NCBI GenBank assembly: GCA_049663345.1 | Contig: JBATDG010000108.1 | Span: 1-64,000, forward strand | DNA from: SZUA-365 sp049663345 | GTDB lineage: Bacteria > Bacteroidota > Ignavibacteria > SZUA-365 | DNA length: 64,000 bases | Direction: 5' to 3' | Part shown: positions 26,649 to 35,558 of the stretch, in pieces | Layout of the letters: every line of letters starts with the position of its first letter | Position numbering within the stretch: position 1 is the stretch's first letter | Position numbers and translations under genes: made by a program | Notes under the pieces: model-generated | Databases searched by the model: none | What the model was told of the DNA's origin: nothing | Seen by the model: only the letters and a program-made list of their open reading frames with translations

Positions 26649-26834
26649 TTATAAATGCATGTCCGGGAAGGAACCGAAAACTCCAAAAGCACGCAGCAGC
26701 CACAGAATCACCACCAACACCACCACGATATTCAGAATCTCCTTGATTTTCCGATCCATTGGTATGAAGCGGTTGACTAAATAAAGGACGAATCCGACGG
26801 CGATCAGCAAAAGCACAACACTGATCAATGACAT
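26649..26834 (-). CDS. Small two-TM membrane protein, Thivi_2564 family-like
   Basis: 61 residues with two hydrophobic segments (about 2-20 and 32-50) around the conserved RFIPMDRKIKEILN loop. The pattern matches the short Thivi_2564-type membrane proteins, whose function is unknown. The ATG at 26834 is preceded by AAAAGGAG, a strong ribosome binding site; the longer open frame to 26906 is rejected. It is upstream of, and probably co-transcribed with, the tail-anchored protein. Confidence 0.75.
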   Translation of the reverse strand: MSLISVVLLLIAVGFVLYLVNRFIPMDRKIKEILNIVVVLVVILWLLRAFGVFGSFPDMHL

Positions 26835-27134
26835 AAGCGACTCCTTTTTTTCACCGATTTCTTTCGACGGGTCTTGGGAAGTGGGCGCGGCAATAGTTCG
26901 GCCCATCTCTCACTACCCGGGTTGACACAGGTTACGTTGATGATCGCTGGAACTGAAAACTTATTTGGACGGGTGATTGCGTTGATTGTAATGAATGAAA
27001 TTATGGGCGATCACACAATCGGTCAACGGATTGAAAAAGGGACTAATTCCTAGGAATGATTTTGGTTGAGCTGTTGCGGAGGAAGGGGAAAGGCAGGGGT
27101 GTAAGGTGTGAGAAAAATCAGCGGGCGTCTGTGT

Positions 27135-27791
27135 TCAATCAGGGTGTGGGTTGCGGAAATATGCTGCAACCTGCAGCCGGGTACTCAAATCCAGCTTCTC
27201 CAGGACATTATGTACATGGCTTTTAACGGTATAGGTGGCGATGTGGAGCCTTTCAGCGATTTCCTTGTTGCTCAATCCTTCGGAAATCAAGTCGACGACT
27301 TCCTGTTCCCGAGCGGTCAATTGGATTGAACTGATTGGATAAGCTTCATTGCTGTTGATCACGTTGTCGACAATCTGCATGAATAATGTTCTGGTCAACA
27401 TCGGCGGGAGTACTTTCTCTCCCCTTGCGACGGCACTGATCGTGTTGATCCAATCATTCACCGGAGCGTTTTTGAGGATGAAACCATCCCCGCCTGCTTT
27501 GACAAATTCGACGATATCGACATCATCAGGGATAATATCCATCGCGATAATTTTTACTGACGGCGCCTCTTCCCGTATCAACTCCATGAGTTCCAGACTG
27601 TTGATTCTCTCAAGTCCCATGTCCAGCAGGACAATTCTCGGCAGAGTATCCAGAAGTTTGAACTGATGCAGCGCATCACCGTCTTCTGATCGTGCGATTA
27701 CTTCAAAGTTGCTGTGCGAATGCAGCATAGCCACGATAGCTTCCTGCAGGAGTCGGTTATCTTCAATCAGCAGTATTGTAATTTTGTTCAT
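27135..27791 (-). CDS. LuxR/NarL-type response regulator
   Basis: 218 residues. Receiver domain (about 1-125) with LLIEDN (acidic pair), phospho-acceptor Asp in IVLLDMG and Lys in GFILKNAP; C-terminal helix-turn-helix (about 145-210) with LTAREQEVVDLISEGLSNKEIAERLHI and VKSHVHNVLEKL typical of NarL/FixJ regulators. No histidine kinase gene is adjacent, so it is an orphan here. The upstream region contains a GTGAA-N3-TTCAC dyad (27812-27824) which might be an operator. The ATG at 27791 is used; TTG at 27803 is the alternative. Confidence 0.9.
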   Translation of the reverse strand: MNKITILLIEDNRLLQEAIVAMLHSHSNFEVIARSEDGDALHQFKLLDTLPRIVLLDMGLERINSLELMELIREEAPSVKIIAMDIIPDDVDIVEFVKAGGDGFILKNAPVNDWINTISAVARGEKVLPPMLTRTLFMQIVDNVINSNEAYPISSIQLTAREQEVVDLISEGLSNKEIAERLHIATYTVKSHVHNVLEKLDLSTRLQVAAYFRNPHPD

Positions 27792-28030
27792 TGGTATCCG
27801 CAAAAAGTGTGAGTGAACATTTCACTGCTTCAACTTTGGTATTAAACTCGAGAATCCTCAGACAAAGAGGGTTCATGTTTGTGCAGCAGCACGGACTTAG
27901 AGAATTTCTCAAGACTGATCAGGGTAAAAAACGAGTCATAAGTTACATATTCACATGGATAGGTGCAACTTCAGCATTCCACGCATCCTGCGCCGGAAGG
28001 CATTGGAATTCTCACAGTTCTGCACTTACT

Positions 28031-28036
28031 TATAAT
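28031..28036 (+). promoter_or_regulatory. Probable -10 box for lipoprotein gene
   Basis: A perfect TATAAT at 28031-28036 lies 28 bases before the chosen GTG; a TTGGAA at 28003 is 22 bp upstream, longer than ideal. It would place initiation near 28043, after the ATG codons at 28035 and 28038, which therefore cannot be the start on that transcript. Confidence 0.4.
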
Positions 28037-28064
28037 GATGAAACGAAATGAACTGAGGAACACC

Positions 28065-28649
28065 GTGAAAAGTACCCGACTCCCATTCGCTTTACTGCTC
28101 ATCGCCGCTCTTGCCTTTGGCGCCTGCAGCAGTAAACAAAAGCCTGTAGTTGACTCAGAAGCGAGGCAGCAGGTGAACATTCCTGTTGCTGAACAGCAGT
28201 CGGGGACCATTGTTCCTGTAGATGTCCCTGCGGATAAACTGCCTGATTTATCGGGTCTCACAGACGTAGAAGCGCAGATTTTCAAGCGTTCGGTTGGATT
28301 GCAGATCCCGTATTATGACGCGAAGTTTAAATGGGCAGAGCATGCGAATACAATTACAAAAGGGGAAGAGGCCGCAGCGTCAATCCGGGAGTATCTTAAA
28401 ATCGACGATGAATTCGAACGTTCGATGCAGCGGCTTGATCTGGAGTTCGTTGGGAAAATAGATCCAAACTACGTACCGTCGAAAGCCTTTGACAAGGCAA
28501 TCGACGACTATATGAAGGAAGCAGACCTCGTCAGACGCATGGAGTATGTCACGAACTCGTTTTCAAGCATCATGAAGCGCTTCAAAGACGACCCGGCCTG
28601 TCAGAAGGTTCTTGCAGAGATAGAGAAAATCGCCAGTCAACCCCGGTAA
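28065..28649 (+). CDS. Lipoprotein of unknown function
   Basis: 194 residues beginning at GTG: a textbook lipoprotein signal (KSTRLPFALLLIAALAFGAC, lipobox LAFGAC, Cys at about 23) then a mainly helical, charged body without a recognised family. GAGG (28055-28058) lies six bases before the GTG, and the peptide from this start has a normal n-region, whereas the longer frame from 28035 adds a hydrophilic KRNELRNTV extension. Expected anchored in the outer or inner membrane facing the periplasm. It is convergent with the ABC-F gene (27 bp between stops). Confidence 0.75.
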   Translation: MKSTRLPFALLLIAALAFGACSSKQKPVVDSEARQQVNIPVAEQQSGTIVPVDVPADKLPDLSGLTDVEAQIFKRSVGLQIPYYDAKFKWAEHANTITKGEEAAASIREYLKIDDEFERSMQRLDLEFVGKIDPNYVPSKAFDKAIDDYMKEADLVRRMEYVTNSFSSIMKRFKDDPACQKVLAEIEKIASQPR

Positions 28650-28676
28650 GCAACAAGACGAGTCGGTGTGTTTTTC

Positions 28677-30593
28677 TCAATCATCCAGTTTGGCGGCGAG
28701 TTCGAGCCAGCGGTCTGAGAGGGTGGCGAGGCGTGCATTGAGTTCCTGGAGACGCTGACCGATTTCAGCCAGAGCCGCGTAGTCCGTGCCCGCATCGTTC
28801 ATCTGCAATCCCAGGGTTGTTCGCTCCGTTTCCAGCGCGGCGATGTCCTTTTCCAGCTCCCGGAATTCCTTTTCTTCCTTGTAGGTCAGCTTTTTAGGAT
28901 TCCGGACTTTGCGGTCCGCTGAGTCAGTATCGCCGTCTGCGCGCCCCTTTTCCTTCTTTCCCTCATTTCCATCATTCCCTTTATTTCCTTCCTCCGCTTC
29001 CTTCCGCTCGAGATATGCCGAGTAGTTTCCCGGGTATTGCTTGATTTTCCCTTCGCCGTCGAAGGAGTAGATGTACTCCACGGTACGGTCCAGGAACATA
29101 CGATCATGTGAAACGACGACGAGAAAGCCCAGGAAATGCTGCAGATATTCTTCCAGCGCGTTCAGGGTCTGGATATCGAAATCATTCGTAGGTTCATCCA
29201 GAAATAGCACGTTCGGGTTTTTCATCAGCACCATGAGCAGCGCCAGGCGCCGGCGTTCGCCGCCGGAGAGCGTCCCCATCAGCGAACCCTGCTTTTTGGC
29301 AGGGAAGTGAAACCGCTTGAGCATGTCGGAAGCGGAGAGGTAGCGGTCGCGTCCCACTCCTGTATCGATGTATTCAGCGACCTCGCGCAGTGTGGCGATT
29401 ACACTCTTGCTCGGATCGAAATCATTATTCTCCTGACGGAAATAGCCGATGTTGACCGAAGTGCCGATCTTGAGGCTGCCAGTGTCGGATTCGATGCTGC
29501 CGCAGAGCACGTTGAGGAGGGTGGATTTCCCGCAGCCGTTCGGACCGATGATGCCGATGCGCTCGCCGGCGGTGGAGTGATGAGTGAAATGTTCGAAGAG
29601 CAGCTTTCCGCCGATGGACTTGCTGATATTCACCGCCTCGATGACTTTGCTGCCGAGGAAGGAATTTCCGACGTCGATCTGGACGTCTTTGATGACGACG
29701 GGACGAGGCGCGGATTGAATCTCCCGGATCCAGTCGACGCGGCTTTTCTGCTTTGTGCGCCGGGCGCGGGCCCCGCGCTGCAGCCATGCGAGTTCCTGCC
29801 GCAGTCTTGAACGGTTCCGATCCGCCTCGGCTTCCTGCGAGGCGATCATTGCTTCCTTACGCTCGAGATATTCTTCGTAATTACCGGGAAAGCCGATCAG
29901 CTGCTGCTGTTCCATCTCCACTATACGGGTCACGACGGCATCGAGGAAATAGCGGTCATGGGTGATGAGGAGCAGCGCCTTGGAAGACTGCTGCAGGCGG
30001 TCCTGCAGCCATTGCACCGAATCCGCATCCAGGTGGTTGGTGGGTTCATCGAGGATAAGCAGGTCCGGATCTCTGAGCAGGGCGCGCGCTAGGGCGACGC
30101 GTTTGCGCTGTCCGCCCGACAGTTGCTGTACGTTAGCATCGAACAGAGGGACCCCAAGTTTCTGCAGAATAATCCGTGCTTCAGTTTCCAGAGTCCACCC
30201 GTTCGCATGTTCGATGCGGGAGGTTACGTCGTCGAGTTCCCGCTGCAATTGCTGCTCATGGCTGCGGGCAACGAGTGTGCAGAGTTCAGCGTGCCTGTCG
30301 AGCAGCTCTCGCACCTCGCGTCTGCCGTCCATAACCGCATCAAGCACTTGCTGCTCACGTTCGAAAGGCGGCATCTGCTCGAGATACTCGAAACTGGCTG
30401 AACTGTTGGCGGCGACATCGCCGGTGTCAGGGGATTCGAGCCCGGCTATGATGCGGAGGAGCGTTGTTTTTCCTGCACCATTGCGTCCGATAATGCCTAC
30501 GCGTTCGCGTTCCTCCATGCCGAAAGAGACGTCGATGAACAGTGGTTTATCGTGAAACGACTTGCTGAGATTTGAAGCTGCGAATAATACCAT
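28677..30593 (-). CDS. ABC-F family ATPase (Uup-type)
   Basis: A 638-residue soluble protein with two ABC domains and no membrane segment. Walker A motifs are GRNGAGKT (around 35) and GPNGCGKS (around 345); signatures are LSGGQRKRVALARAL and LSGGERRRLALLMVL; Walker B is LLILDEPTNHLD and VLFLDEPTNDFD. A linker with charged residues lies between them (about 240-300), and the C-terminus has an E/K-rich segment followed by a coiled coil (about 560-635), as in Uup. ABC-F proteins act on the ribosome (release of stalled complexes, antibiotic protection) or with Uup on DNA branch stability. A TAGATT box ends five bases before the ATG. Confidence 0.92.
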   Translation of the reverse strand: MVLFAASNLSKSFHDKPLFIDVSFGMEERERVGIIGRNGAGKTTLLRIIAGLESPDTGDVAANSSASFEYLEQMPPFEREQQVLDAVMDGRREVRELLDRHAELCTLVARSHEQQLQRELDDVTSRIEHANGWTLETEARIILQKLGVPLFDANVQQLSGGQRKRVALARALLRDPDLLILDEPTNHLDADSVQWLQDRLQQSSKALLLITHDRYFLDAVVTRIVEMEQQQLIGFPGNYEEYLERKEAMIASQEAEADRNRSRLRQELAWLQRGARARRTKQKSRVDWIREIQSAPRPVVIKDVQIDVGNSFLGSKVIEAVNISKSIGGKLLFEHFTHHSTAGERIGIIGPNGCGKSTLLNVLCGSIESDTGSLKIGTSVNIGYFRQENNDFDPSKSVIATLREVAEYIDTGVGRDRYLSASDMLKRFHFPAKKQGSLMGTLSGGERRRLALLMVLMKNPNVLFLDEPTNDFDIQTLNALEEYLQHFLGFLVVVSHDRMFLDRTVEYIYSFDGEGKIKQYPGNYSAYLERKEAEEGNKGNDGNEGKKEKGRADGDTDSADRKVRNPKKLTYKEEKEFRELEKDIAALETERTTLGLQMNDAGTDYAALAEIGQRLQELNARLATLSDRWLELAAKLDD

Positions 30594-30702
30594 TTCGCAA
30601 TCTACAAAAAATCGCGATGCAGCCGGTGTGCGAATTAATCACGACGGCCGTATCGGGCAAAAATAATTTCGGATTGATGTGTATAAAAATCACAGCAATG
30701 AC

Positions 30703-30731
30703 TTGATTTTTCATGAGAACTGGAGTAGCTT
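30703..30731 (+). promoter_or_regulatory. Promoter for the T9SS dockerin protein gene
   Basis: TTGATT (30703-30708), 17-bp spacer, TAGCTT (30726-30731). Initiation near 30738 would leave a leader of about 45 nt before the ATG at 30783. Confidence 0.6.
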
Positions 30732-30782
30732 GCCTCATTGAAGTGTCTAACTTGATACCATCCACAAGGTAGGAATACTCCC

Positions 30783-32366
30783 ATGAATCAAACGAGACGA
30801 TTTTTTTCTCGGCTCTTCGCTGCTGTGCTGATTGTTTTCGCACTCTTGAGTGTGGAGAATCTGCACGCACAGACCAACATGATGCCGATCGGTCCGCATA
30901 ACTCGAGTTATTCCGGTATGACCCGAGGCTTCTGGTTTATCGCACCGACGGATTTTTACATCGTCGGAGCGCGCGTTCCAACTGATGCCAGCACTGCAGC
31001 GCAGAATATTCAGATCATGCGCTACAATACCCCGGTTACTGTCTATGGTACCACGGGCTATGATTTCACCACACTCGCGTACTGGTATAATGTCCCTGGG
31101 ACCGGTATCCTTCCATGCCAGATCATGGTCCACGCAGGCGATATCATTGGCGTGCTTGGCGCACGCGGCAATACCGGCTCGACGATCATTAATTCCTACG
31201 GCAACGCGAATGTCCCCTCCAATGTCTTCGGATATCCGACAACCTTGGTCCGTCATGGTACCCAGTTCACCATCAACGACGGTATCCCGGCTGGCGGCAT
31301 TCCTCACGGCAGCTCCAAGCCGACGTGGACCGAGAACTCCTCGATTTCACGTACGGAAATCTACTACGCGCCGCCATGTGAAATTCCGCCCAACATGCTG
31401 GAAGTGGATATCGTTGATGCCAGTGGTTCGCCTATCGGCTTCACGGGCGTCCCCAGCAACATCTGGGTGAAATACGTCGTGCAGTATCCTGTCGGTGCAT
31501 CCAACGTCACGATCAAACTTGATTTCCGCGAAATCGGCAATCCCACCGCGCCGCCGGCATTCACCACCACGATCAATGCTACAAAAACTGCAGGACAGGT
31601 ACTGGTTGGTCAGCAGATGGTCTCCCTGCCGTCTTCGCTGCCGCCGGGCTATTATCTGATCACACCGACTTTTACGTCGCTCAACTCCTGCACAGAGTAT
31701 CAGGACACGCAGCTTGATGACCAGCTGCTGCTGATCATTCCCGAAGGCGCCACGCTCTGCAGCGTCTGGCCGGGCGACGTCAACAACGACGGTCCTGTCA
31801 ACTACGCCGATCGCAAGGATCTGAACAGGTATATCTTCGATGCGAATCTCCGCAGCGATTGGCTCACCGGACCCAAGCGCTTCCGCAACGATGCTGCGAC
31901 CAATCCCATGACCTATCTCGCATGGGAAGAGCAGCCGGGCATCCCCTGGAGCACCCCCGAAGGCTGCTACATGGATAGCGATGGCAACGGCGTGGTCAAT
32001 AACTTCGATTACATCGCCATCAAGATGAACTGGATGCGGAGTCACGGCGTAATTTCTGCGCGCCGCGGCGATCAGATGCAGGCGGCAAGTTTCGATCTCG
32101 ATCAGAACTTCCCGAATCCTTTCAATCCTGAGACCACGCTCCGCTACAGTCTCCCCGAGCGCAGTCAGGTTCGTCTTGTGGTCAGCGACATGCTCGGCCG
32201 CGTAGTCTCGACGCTGGTCGATGATGCACGCGAGGCCGGTGTGCACGGCGTGGCCTTCGACGCCAGCGGCATCTCCAGCGGTCAGTATCTCGCCACGATC
32301 CAGATGACTGGAATCGAGTCCGGGATGACCTTCTCCAAGACCGTGAAGATGACCCTTTCGAAATAA
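30783..32366 (+). CDS. Secreted protein with dockerin-like EF-hand repeats and T9SS sorting domain
   Basis: 527 residues. Signal peptide (1-30, ending LHAQ), a beta-rich N-terminal region (about 31-200) of unknown family, another beta module (about 203-320), then two dockerin-like calcium loops, GDVNNDGPVNYADRKDLNRY (about 335-355) and DSDGNGVVNNFDYIAIK (about 400-417), and a T9SS type A sorting domain (LDQNFPNPFNPETTLRYSLP ... SGQYLATIQMTG). Together these suggest an exported protein that is fixed to the surface and may dock to a cohesin-like partner. AGGAATACTCCC precedes the ATG. It ends at an intrinsic terminator. Confidence 0.85.
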   Translation: MNQTRRFFSRLFAAVLIVFALLSVENLHAQTNMMPIGPHNSSYSGMTRGFWFIAPTDFYIVGARVPTDASTAAQNIQIMRYNTPVTVYGTTGYDFTTLAYWYNVPGTGILPCQIMVHAGDIIGVLGARGNTGSTIINSYGNANVPSNVFGYPTTLVRHGTQFTINDGIPAGGIPHGSSKPTWTENSSISRTEIYYAPPCEIPPNMLEVDIVDASGSPIGFTGVPSNIWVKYVVQYPVGASNVTIKLDFREIGNPTAPPAFTTTINATKTAGQVLVGQQMVSLPSSLPPGYYLITPTFTSLNSCTEYQDTQLDDQLLLIIPEGATLCSVWPGDVNNDGPVNYADRKDLNRYIFDANLRSDWLTGPKRFRNDAATNPMTYLAWEEQPGIPWSTPEGCYMDSDGNGVVNNFDYIAIKMNWMRSHGVISARRGDQMQAASFDLDQNFPNPFNPETTLRYSLPERSQVRLVVSDMLGRVVSTLVDDAREAGVHGVAFDASGISSGQYLATIQMTGIESGMTFSKTVKMTLSK

Positions 32367-32428
32367 CAGGTCAGTCCGCCCTGCGGTGTTTCACCGCAGA
32401 GTCTGCTCCTGACTCAGTTTATGTGAAG

Positions 32429-32450
32429 CGCCCCGCATTGCGGGGCGTTT
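32429..32450 (+). terminator. Intrinsic terminator
   Basis: CGCCCCGC (32429-32436) pairs with GCGGGGCG (32440-32447), a 3-nt loop, followed by TTT. It ends the dockerin gene transcript before the peptidase gene. Confidence 0.8.
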
Positions 32451-32565
32451 CGCGTTCATACCAGCCGGGGTGGAGTGGCCGGTCGCAGGGAGATGGTTTT
32501 TTTCGTATATTCTGCAATTCGGGTATGAAATAACCAGACTTCATCATCAGACGGAGAAAAAAGGC

Positions 32566-33942
32566 ATGAAAGAGCTTCTCGATTATTTCAAGGCCAATGA
32601 GGAAAGATATCTGAAGGAATTGACGGAATTCATCGCGATCCCGAGCATCAGCGCGGATCCCGCAAGACGGAAGGATATCTCGAAAACAGCGGCGTTTGTT
32701 GAAAAACAGCTGAAAGGCGCCGGACTCAAAAACGTCAAACAGTATGCCACGAAAGGGAATCCTGTGGTGTACGGGGAATGGCTCGCAGCGAAGGATGCAC
32801 CCACTGTGCTCGTTTACGGTCATTACGACGTGCAGCCGGTGGAGCCTCTTGAAAAATGGAAAACTCCGCCGTTCACCATGACCGTCAAAGGCGGAAAGAT
32901 GTTCGCTCGCGGTACTGCCGACGACAAGGGACAGGTGTTCATTCTGTTCAAAGTAATTGAGGCTTATCTCAAGATTCACAAGCAGTTACCGGTTAACGTG
33001 AAAGTAATTATAGAAGGTGAGGAAGAGATCGGGAGTACCAATCTCGCGACCTTCGTGAATAACAATAAAAAGCTTCTCTCCTGTGACACGGTATTGATCG
33101 CCGATACGAATATGCTCGGCAAAACCAAGCCGAGCATCACCTACGGCTTGCGCGGACTGACCTACCTCGAAGTATCTGTCACCTCGCTTGCAGGCGACCA
33201 GCACAGCGGTTCATTCGGAGGCGGCGTCGCCAATCCCATCCAGGTACTCGCCGAGATGCTTGTGCAGTGCAAGGATCCGAAGACCAGCAAGATCAAGATT
33301 CCGGGCTTCTACGATGACGTAGTGCAGCTTACGAAGAAGGATCGCGCCGAACTGGCGAAGATTCCCCATGATGATTTTCTCTATGCCAAAGCTCTCGGCG
33401 CGACGAAAACCTTCGGAGAGAAAGGGTTCTCAACAGTCGAACGCACAGGTGCGCGTCCCACCTTCGAAATCAACGGCATCTGGGGCGGCCATACGGGCGA
33501 AGGTGTGAAAACCGTGCTGCCGGCATCGGCACACGCCAAGGTCTCGATGCGGCTGGTTGCGAACCAGCAGCCCGACAAGATCGCCAAGATGTTCATCGAC
33601 TATTTCAAGAGCGTCGCACCGGACACGGTCAAGGTCGAGGTCAAGCTTTATGACAACAACGGACATGCGGCGCTGACGCCGCTCGATTCCCCGGCCATGC
33701 GCGCCGCTGCTGTGGCGATCAAAAAAGTGTATAAGCAGGATCCCTATTACACGCGCGAAGGCGGCTCGATTCCAGTCGTCGCCGATTTCCAGCAGCTGCT
33801 CGGTGCGGATGCGATCCTTCTTGGATTCGGCCTCCCCGATGACAACATTCATGCTCCGAACGAAAAACTTGACATCAGCCAGTTCCGTGCCGGACTCGCA
33901 ACCTCCGCCTATTTCTTCGACGAATTCGCAAAAAGCAAATAG
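32566..33942 (+). CDS. M20 family dipeptidase/metallopeptidase
   Basis: 458 residues of the M20 (CNDP-like/ArgE-DapE) family. Catalytic-domain zinc residues are recognisable: GHYDVQPVEP (His-Asp), RGTADDKGQ (bridging Asp), IEGEEEIGS (general base Glu and ligand Glu) and DTNM (second Asp), plus HAPNEKLD near the C-terminus supplying His. A dimerisation lid insert spans about 200-380. It likely cleaves dipeptides in the cytoplasm. The ATG at 32566 follows AAAAAAGG; the longer frame to 32470 covers the promoter region and is rejected. Its transcript ends at the hairpin at 33974. Confidence 0.92.
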   Translation: MKELLDYFKANEERYLKELTEFIAIPSISADPARRKDISKTAAFVEKQLKGAGLKNVKQYATKGNPVVYGEWLAAKDAPTVLVYGHYDVQPVEPLEKWKTPPFTMTVKGGKMFARGTADDKGQVFILFKVIEAYLKIHKQLPVNVKVIIEGEEEIGSTNLATFVNNNKKLLSCDTVLIADTNMLGKTKPSITYGLRGLTYLEVSVTSLAGDQHSGSFGGGVANPIQVLAEMLVQCKDPKTSKIKIPGFYDDVVQLTKKDRAELAKIPHDDFLYAKALGATKTFGEKGFSTVERTGARPTFEINGIWGGHTGEGVKTVLPASAHAKVSMRLVANQQPDKIAKMFIDYFKSVAPDTVKVEVKLYDNNGHAALTPLDSPAMRAAAVAIKKVYKQDPYYTREGGSIPVVADFQQLLGADAILLGFGLPDDNIHAPNEKLDISQFRAGLATSAYFFDEFAKSK

Positions 33943-33973
33943 CCGGCCTCCCCGCATCCCCGAATCTCCCTTG

Positions 33974-34007
33974 GAGGATGAACCTTTAGGTTCGTCCTCT
34001 TTTTTTT
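33974..34007 (+). terminator. Intrinsic terminator after M20 peptidase gene
   Basis: GAGGATGAACCT (33974-33985) pairs with AGGTTCGTCCTC (33988-33999; one T-G pair), followed by eight T. Confidence 0.9.
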
Positions 34008-34041
34008 CGACCCGCCCCCCAAACTCATCCTCCAAAAAAAA

Positions 34042-34183
34042 CAATCTGTGTAATCAGTGAAATCTGTGGTTACTCTTTGACGAGCCTGCCTGCCACGGCG
34101 TAGTCCCGCACCGCGGGGCGGAGACGGGAACCTTCATTTTCTAAAACCAATCTGTGTAATCAGTGAAATCTGTGGTTACTCTT
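34042..34183. repeat. 36-bp direct repeat pair
   Basis: Identical 36-bp copies (34042-34077 and 34148-34183) start CAATCTGTGTAATCAGTG and end TTACTCTT, with 70 bp between them that contains a G/C-rich inverted repeat (CCGC ... GCGG). A second pair, CCCCCCAAACTCATCCTCC at about 34014 and CCCCCCAGACTCATCCCCC at about 34188, is nested with it, so the block arose by duplication. The motif is commonly seen as a dispersed repeat in bacterial genomes. Confidence 0.9.
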
Positions 34184-34198
34184 CGATGCCCCCCAGAC

Positions 34199-35458
34199 TC
34201 ATCCCCCAAAAACAGCAGGCCGCTCGGCGAATATCATCAGATGTCCTTCGCCGCGGCGGGTGATGATAATCACGCCGTCCATGCTCCCGGCGAAACGCAG
34301 GCGAGCGCGGATTTCTTCAGGAGTATCAGGGAAGCCGCGCTTCTTTATTTCCGTGCAGGAACCAAATCCGAATTCACTCACCGCACGCTGCAATCCCTTG
34401 CGGTTGAAGTTCTCAATCCGCAGGATTCGAAAGCGCTGATGCCAGCGGGATCGCGGCGGCTCCGTGTCGGTCCATCCGTACGCGATCATGGGATCCAGCG
34501 GTTCGCATCCCTGTTCCCGGCAGTACGCAGCTACCGCTCCGGTGCGGATAATCGCGCCGTGTGGTTCGATGAGCCACGAAGGATGTCCTACGGCGACAGG
34601 GCCCGGCTCTGGTTGGCCGGGAACCCAGCGTTCGCCGGTCTCAGCATCAATGGCACAGAGCTGTGGAAGTCCAAGATTACGGTGAAGCAGCTGCTCCTTG
34701 CATTCTCCACCGAATGCCACGGTCGCAACGCCCCAGCCGTCGGGGACATCCGCCCCCGGTGCAATCTTGATTAGTATCGGTAGTCCGGAAGGGAGCGCAT
34801 TGAAAAAGGAAAAGGGGGGCGAATAGTCCTGCACATCGATGCTGCGGTGGGTTCTTTCCTCTGCTCGCCGATTGGCGGAAGCTTGCTTAGTACGTCCAGC
34901 TCTCTTCGCACTGCTTCGGCGTGCGGGATCTGCGAAAATGGCATCGAAGCGTTCCAGACGAACGGCGGGGAGAAGGTCTTCAGCTCTTCCGTGAAGAACA
35001 ATCGAATTTTGCTTTTTGGAGAGTGAAAGATTGTGCCGCAGCATGTGGGCGTGCAGTGGATCCGCCTCGATGGATACGAGCAAGGCCGCAGCTTCCGCAA
35101 GAGCAATACTGTCGGCTCCGATGCCGGCGGCTATTTCCAGTATGCGTCCCGATCTCGGAAGCAGGGAAGCATGGAGACGGGCCGCTGCAGACGATGAGGA
35201 CATTTCGAGCGCGGGTCCTGTGTACAGCGCTTCGGCCGGCAGCGAGCACTTTTTCGCGCCGCGCTCCTGCAGTGAAAACTGTTCCATGCACGCAGCGATC
35301 ATTGATGGCGCAAGGTCTTTCCATTGTGCCCTGATCGCCGTTTGTATTCTGAGCGAATCGGCGTATTTTTCAGCTTGCTTCAGATATTCTTCTCGAATAT
35401 CAGCAGCCCGGCCTGAGAGAAAAAAGTTGATATGGTCCCGGTCGAATTGAAAGTGCAT
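34199..35458 (-). CDS. Class I SAM-dependent methyltransferase with THUMP-like domain
   Basis: 419 residues. Motif I LEIAAGIGADSIALAEAA (about 130), acidic strand 2 LVSIEADPLHA, and FDAIFADPARR (about 195-205) define the Rossmann methyltransferase; the DPARR tetrad is typical of a family with a C-terminal THUMP-like domain (about 330-415: RILRIENFNRKG, EIKKRGFPDTPEEIRARLR). The target, probably tRNA or rRNA, is not known. The ATG at 35458 is chosen over the frame open to 35527. It is divergent from the TonB receptor gene (100 bp) and ends inside the direct-repeat block. Confidence 0.8.
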   Translation of the reverse strand: MHFQFDRDHINFFLSGRAADIREEYLKQAEKYADSLRIQTAIRAQWKDLAPSMIAACMEQFSLQERGAKKCSLPAEALYTGPALEMSSSSAAARLHASLLPRSGRILEIAAGIGADSIALAEAAALLVSIEADPLHAHMLRHNLSLSKKQNSIVLHGRAEDLLPAVRLERFDAIFADPARRSSAKRAGRTKQASANRRAEERTHRSIDVQDYSPPFSFFNALPSGLPILIKIAPGADVPDGWGVATVAFGGECKEQLLHRNLGLPQLCAIDAETGERWVPGQPEPGPVAVGHPSWLIEPHGAIIRTGAVAAYCREQGCEPLDPMIAYGWTDTEPPRSRWHQRFRILRIENFNRKGLQRAVSEFGFGSCTEIKKRGFPDTPEEIRARLRFAGSMDGVIIITRRGEGHLMIFAERPAVFGG

Positions 35459-35558
35459 TTGGTCAGCGTCTGAGAATGTGCTCCGTCCGCAAGGTACGAT
35501 ATTTCGCCTTTGTTTTCCTGGCACCACCCCTCATCTACGGCAAAAACGACCAGAGCTT

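Noticed and set aside
28035..28064. ATG start for the lipoprotein
   Set aside because: It falls on the TATAAT box and adds a hydrophilic extension; the GTG at 28065 has a good ribosome site and ideal signal peptide.
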